DNA from: SYFY01 sp043719475
Lineage (GTDB): Bacteria; Pseudomonadota; Gammaproteobacteria; Pseudomonadales; Azotimanducaceae
NCBI GenBank assembly: GCA_043719475.1
Contig: JAYSTS010000209.1
Location: 1 to 5,171, forward strand
Direction: 5' to 3'
DNA length: 5,171 bases
In this document: in pieces, positions 4,531-5,171 of the stretch
Position numbering within the stretch: position 1 is the first letter of the stretch
Layout of the letters: each line of letters starts with the position of its first letter
Translations under genes and position numbers: made by a program
Notes under the pieces: generated by a model
Database searches by the model: none
Seen by the model: the letters and a program-made list of their open reading frames with translations, nothing else
What the model was told of the DNA's origin: nothing

Positions 4531-5171
4531 TCAGGCGGTCGCCCAAGCGCGGTTTTCCATAACAGCAAGGATGTGCCTGGCCGCCCGTACGGCACCGTCG
4601 GTCTCCACCGGTTTGTAATTCACTGGTGCATGCATCGCCGTCAAGGCGCGCTCTGCGAGCTCTCCAGGCGAAAGCTCCTTGAACCGCACCGAGCAGTCGG
4701 CACAGTAGTTGTGCAATCGGTTCTTGACATGGATGCACTGCTCGAAATGCCGTTCCAATGGAAAGCTGAGGAACGGCTTTCGCGTGGCGACCAGTTCCAT
4801 GCAGGTGCTCAGACCGCCTTGCACCAGCGCCAGGTCGGAGCAGGCCAGATGTTCGAAGAGGTTGTGCACATAGGGCAGGACCTCGAGTCCGCGGTGTGCG
4901 GGAAACGCTTCGCGCGGCAGGCGAGGGCCTGCGACAAGCACCATGCGCAGCTCGGGCACCTGCCGCTTCATGGCTGGGAAGGCATCCGCGATCGCGTGCA
5001 GCAACGGCGCGCCAACCGAGGTGCCACCAACCGACGCGATGACTAGCTTTTCGTCGCTTCGGTACCCGTGGCGCGCGCGCAGCACATCGACATCGGCGAG
5101 CGACTTCGGATCGAACGGCAGAGCGTAGCCGGTGAAGGCGAAATTGCGCTGGGTCCAGTCGCGGATATTCG
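4531..5171 (-). CDS. UDP-glycosyltransferase-like protein (partial, N-terminus beyond window)
   Basis: The minus strand is open from the right edge to TGA at 4533-4531. It gives 212 complete codons, so the 5' part of the gene is missing. A GTG at 5085 is in frame, but the reading continues upstream without a stop (NIRDWTQRNFAFTGYALPFD), so it is internal. Seen, in visible-residue numbering: start of the C-terminal Rossmann domain KLVIASVGGTSVGAPLL (41-57), VLVAGPRLP (77-85), GLEVLPYVHNLFEHLACSD (94-112), the donor-site loop QGGLSTCMEL (117-126), KPFLSFPLERHFEQ (131-144) and a closing helix AARHILAVME (196-205). Known: this is the C-terminal nucleotide-sugar-binding half of GT-B enzymes such as MurG/GT28 and the UGT family. 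The acceptor-binding N-terminal half lies outside the window, so the acceptor cannot be judged. A lipid or other small molecule is plausible from the hydrolase and acyl-CoA dehydrogenase neighbours. Confidence 0.82.
   Translation of the reverse strand, partial: NIRDWTQRNFAFTGYALPFDPKSLADVDVLRARHGYRSDEKLVIASVGGTSVGAPLLHAIADAFPAMKRQVPELRMVLVAGPRLPREAFPAHRGLEVLPYVHNLFEHLACSDLALVQGGLSTCMELVATRKPFLSFPLERHFEQCIHVKNRLHNYCADCSVRFKELSPGELAERALTAMHAPVNYKPVETDGAVRAARHILAVMENRAWATA

Noticed and set aside
4573..5046. 157-residue plus-strand open frame
   Set aside because: It is antisense to the glycosyltransferase-like gene, whose donor-site motifs are plain; no domain is seen in the plus-strand product.

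Overview
The window looks like chromosomal DNA of a proteobacterium, perhaps a beta- or gammaproteobacterium. The reasons are moderate-to-high GC, clear AGGAGA Shine-Dalgarno sites, ATGA/TGATG gene overlaps, and the protein families present. No rRNA, tRNA, CRISPR or transposase is visible, so the assignment is soft. Two gene blocks converge at about 2757-2803.

Left block (1-2757). This is a divergent locus around a 240-bp regulatory region (1160-1399). Leftward runs an OsmC-family protein (626-1159, minus). It is coupled by a TGATG stop/start overlap to an AraC-family regulator with a cupin-type N-terminal domain (1-626, minus). The regulator runs off the left edge before its DNA-binding domain. 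Rightward runs a class I SAM-dependent methyltransferase (1400-2218, plus). It is coupled by an ATGA overlap to a second, diverged OsmC-family protein (2215-2757, plus). The regulatory region carries a 33-bp imperfect palindrome just upstream of the leftward start. It also carries a 14-bp direct repeat, 62 bp apart, whose distal copy contains the -35 hexamer of the likely methyltransferase promoter. The whole reads as a self-regulated, two-armed unit: one sensor, one methyltransferase and two OsmC-fold (thiol peroxidase-like) proteins. Its substrate is not known from sequence.

Right block (2803-5171, all minus). This is the downstream part of an operon. In transcription order it holds a UDP-glycosyltransferase-like protein (C-terminal 212 residues visible), a 24-nt gap, an alpha/beta hydrolase with a TTG start and intact Ser-Asp-His triad, and an ATGA-overlapping 3-hydroxyacyl-CoA dehydrogenase gene. 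The last gene is broken twice, by a frameshift near 3586-3592 and an in-frame TGA at 3289-3291. Sampled third-codon-position GC is higher here than in the left block, so the two blocks may have different histories.

The most interesting parts are the paired OsmC/methyltransferase locus with its two kinds of regulatory repeat, the swap of the second conserved OsmC cysteine for serine in the leftward OsmC protein, and the decayed terminal gene of the right operon.
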